Shown here: piece after piece, positions 17,801 to 18,564 of the stretch
How the letters are laid out: each line of letters starts with the position of its first letter
Numbering within the stretch: position 1 is the stretch's first letter
Source: an uncultured Oscillospiraceae bacterium
Lineage (GTDB): Bacteria > Bacillota > Clostridia > UBA1381
NCBI GenBank assembly: GCA_946531785.1
Contig: CAMNAT010000008.1
Span: 1 to 18,564 of the forward strand
Direction: 5' to 3'
DNA: 18,564 nucleotides
Notes under the pieces: model-generated
Database searches by the model: none
Seen by the model: only the letters and a program-made list of their open reading frames with translations
What the model was told of the DNA's origin: nothing
Made by a program: the position numbers and the translations under genes

Positions 17801-17933
17801 TATACCGATGCGCAGCACAGTCAGCTTCACGCCGGAGTTTGAAATAAAAAAGCCGGAAGGAACGGCATATGTAAGTGTGATAATGTGGCAGGCAGACGGA
17901 ATGCCGATCACCGAACAAATAGAAATCAAATAA
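14826..17933 (+). CDS. Secreted non-catalytic multimodular protein (three repeat modules plus Ig-like domains)
   Basis: A 1035-residue secreted protein with no catalytic domain that I can recognise. Signal peptide 1-25 (cleavage after PVLA). Repeat module 1 spans residues 34-238, followed by an acidic Pro/Glu/Thr linker (239-269). Module 2 spans 270-491, an SbsA/Big_5-like Ig domain about 491-595, and module 3 about 599-812. A second Big_5-like domain (VTTININFGERMKPDTLTPE) covers about 813-930. The C-terminal beta domain (931-1035, with AYVSVIMWQADG) matches the domain before the barrel in the preceding hydrolase. The modules are the same type as in that hydrolase, so the protein probably binds the same polymer outside the cell, as a capture or anchoring factor. 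It has no SLH, LPXTG, cohesin or dockerin signature. It starts 22 bases after the hydrolase, with AAAGGA and AGGG before the ATG. Role inferred. Confidence 0.75.
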   Translation: MNIKGISLMLCTAFLISSANIPVLAEGNDRSGEVIYSQDFEGDDAAPVNLGGNGTPQFSLAEYSGTDGHYGSFRAAQMWRNGFAFDAEDITDGKISVSIDFHPVFSGGKAQQGAVVIGNSVSVSSISPTRQTLSLLWINSDGRISTAGRLGTAAAFGGKYLGFDAEDIWYTCKATLDLDTPSISLTVKNRDTGKTLGGYSGAINRRGANEWENWPIENTPFKNIAAIYNIDLDNILVTYPDESEPEETEPPEPEETEVPEETEVPETPQGMIFAQDFSSSAVTVYDFSNGSWSKLSDKAKFEAVTENGNSIGRFHQTNTAGHRVGFGLESALSGGLVKIHFDFRAKESATTFVVLGNEYSDKSQHNWLGLLTAKKDAAGTRYLYAGTGHGGVLLNSNNIMKTPEGSNAAIEDDAWYTYDAELDIDNRSLKAAVTDADGNEVGSISLKDMPVHDSADNNQRFNGWPSKTDLKALATMYAMDMDNIRIEKLKRTVGVSRIEFKDADGVVSSSANELTTAIDIVFNTTVAADSLDGRVLIDGEAASGTLLEDGRTYEIALDAALEPGIRHIISVEAGIASAGGSDDPSEASEYRFTATDSRTIFYEDYEGDEIAAHKGFTSNTSNCIYTLVDDGDNRYMQITGDGGRAGYEFEPITDGRVKIHFRFMYDSVARYDNAEEGIFSTSYIRFGHEYGSVNRYLNDPFSLLMRNGYELRYGSSSNANTNRRLGIVTAKKWYTFDAVLDIDTRSVDITVDTEEGRKHVSAVLPLRQNTDTTSSTGSGNMYQDWPNVNNFDQLSIFRSVNLDDILIQRVYEAPSVSKETIGFFLADGTEQSDISSVDPSVTTININFGERMKPDTLTPETVILKNSGTGEAVSYTGSLDETGRVYTISVPGLYGSSDYTLTVKDGVMNINGDAIGDDFILSFKTAEGEFRGRMNSVTVNGSEIKALSELSGTAKVSADIFNAYDKNMSAAVYLLYYDTDNRLLDKQVKSVDIPMRSTVSFTPEFEIKKPEGTAYVSVIMWQADGMPITEQIEIK
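15582..15617 (+). repeat. Two perfect 18-bp tandem repeats in a linker
   Basis: CCGGAGGAGACCGAGGTG occurs at 15582-15599 and 15600-15617 and is in frame, encoding repeated PEETEV in the acidic linker between modules 1 and 2. Degenerate versions precede it. Copy number probably varies between strains by slippage. Confidence 0.8.
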
Positions 17934-18068
17934 TAAGATGCTTTATTCAAAGGAGGGAGTGAAGGAAATGTATACGGTAAAGCTGTTATCGGGATAGCGG
18001 AGAGATCTCACCGTGAAACTGATAATGAAAAAATTAAGTATTTATTTAAAGAAGGGAGTACATAAAAA
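17934..18068 (+). other. Intergenic leader with two tiny in-frame reading frames
   Basis: The 135-base gap has no terminator. An AGGAGG-type site (17951-17957) precedes a 9-codon frame starting at ATG 17968 (MYTVKLLSG, stop TAG 17995-17997). The same frame reopens at ATG 18025 (MKKLSIYLKKGVHKK) and its TGA (18070-18072) overlaps the ATG of the next gene as ATGA. It may be a translational leader or the decayed N-terminus of an earlier gene. Chance is not excluded. Confidence 0.4.
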
Positions 18069-18564
18069 ATGAGAAAAATTAAAAAACTGTCCGCATTGTT
18101 AGCGGGTGTAATGCTCGCGTCGGTCATCCCGGCGATCCCGGCATCGGCGGAGTCTGCCGAGGATGCAAAAATGGTGATCTATTCGCAGGATTTTGAAGAG
18201 AATGTAACACCGCTGAAGCTTGGAGATAATACTAAAACCATTAGTAGTGCAACGGCTGAACTTCCGAACTTATCTAATGCAAATGGGTTTACACGAAAAG
18301 AATATGATGATAAGAGCGGTTATTACGGCAGCTTTGCCGATACAGCAATGAACAGAAATGGATTTGAGTTTACAAAAAGAACTGTCACAAGCGGAAAAAT
18401 GTATGTAAGCTTTGATTTCCGCCCGACTACAGGTATCAAGACCGGACAATCGGGCGTTGTTATAGGCAACTCATTAGTTAACAGCTCAATTGGAAGCAAA
18501 TATGATACGAAGCAGTCGCTTGATCTTATCTGGCTCATAAACGGCAAGATATCTGTCGGCGGGC
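18069..18564 (+). CDS. Start of another secreted repeat-module protein (cut by window edge)
   Basis: The first 165 codons of a gene that runs past the right edge. It has a signal peptide of 27 residues (MRKIKKLSALLAGVMLASVI, then PAIPASA, cleavage after SASA-like AxA). From residue 36 the repeat module begins with VIYSQDFEEN. It matches module 1 of the previous protein most closely: GYYGSF, NRNGFEF, TSGKMYVSFDFRP and GVVIGNS all align with GHYGSF, WRNGFAF, TDGKISVSIDFHP and AVVIGNS. The ATG at 18069 follows GGGAG at 18054-18058. The C-terminal part is unseen, so it could carry a catalytic domain. It is likely part of the same operon. Confidence 0.85.
   Translation, partial: MRKIKKLSALLAGVMLASVIPAIPASAESAEDAKMVIYSQDFEENVTPLKLGDNTKTISSATAELPNLSNANGFTRKEYDDKSGYYGSFADTAMNRNGFEFTKRTVTSGKMYVSFDFRPTTGIKTGQSGVVIGNSLVNSSIGSKYDTKQSLDLIWLINGKISVGG

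Larger units (their letters stand above)
11219..18564 (+). repeat. Six copies of a ~200-220-residue extracellular module across three genes
   Basis: Coding copies lie at 11219-11879, 12203-12859, 14925-15540, 15633-16298, 16620-17261 and 18174-18564 (cut by the edge). Each begins with a pattern like (I/V)(Y/F)xQDFE and later has a W-(L/S)-x-L line. Next come WYxYDAxxDLDxRSI-like strands, then a (N/D)WP motif, and complete copies end in D(L/M)D(D/N)I. The strand-rich pattern suggests a concanavalin/LamG-like sandwich, probably carbohydrate-binding. The copies are strongly diverged except for patches. Fold and function are inferred. Confidence 0.7.

Noticed and set aside
7679..17933. Cellulosome parts (cohesin, dockerin), SLH domains or sortase signals
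   Set aside because: I looked for dockerin calcium loops, SLH repeats and LPXTG tails in all three complete proteins and saw none.

Overview
The window looks like chromosomal DNA of a Gram-positive, low-to-moderate GC anaerobe of the Clostridia type, probably a gut or rumen fibre degrader. This is inferred from strong AGGAGG-type ribosome sites, consensus sigma-A promoters with AT-rich spacers, a lipoprotein solute-binding protein, a DeoR/AraC regulator pair, and very large modular secreted enzymes. No marker gene fixes the species.

Left part (1-3352): a minus-strand FAD-dependent oxidoreductase and a plus-strand AraC-type regulator are transcribed apart from promoters whose -35 regions interlock. 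A minus-strand DeoR-type regulator converges on the AraC gene with only 8 bases between them. At the left edge a perfect minus-strand promoter (72-100) fires straight into a long hairpin with a U-tract (1-50). This is either an attenuated leader of a gene beyond the edge or a very short RNA.

Right part (3353 to the end): a long plus-strand operon with short gaps. In order it holds a GpsA-like dehydrogenase, a sugar-type ABC importer (binding protein and two permeases, no ATPase), and two tandem paralogous secreted clan GH-A-like glycoside hydrolases of 1137 and 1228 residues. It ends with a 1035-residue secreted protein made only of binding-type modules and the start of another such protein cut by the right edge. 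A strong hairpin without a U-tract separates the binding-protein gene from the permeases. The 3064-3352 intergenic region carries a promoter and several inverted repeats, which suggests control by the neighbouring DeoR protein.

Inferred working model: secreted enzymes and non-catalytic modular proteins capture and cut a polysaccharide. The ABC importer takes up the oligosaccharide using an ATPase encoded elsewhere, and the dehydrogenase and perhaps the FAD enzyme act on a released sugar or polyol (phosphate). DeoR and AraC would sense the metabolite and the substrate. The most notable element is a roughly 200-220-residue extracellular module present at least six times in three consecutive genes, in both catalytic and non-catalytic proteins. 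I cannot assign it to a named binding family. The substrate cannot be named from sequence alone.
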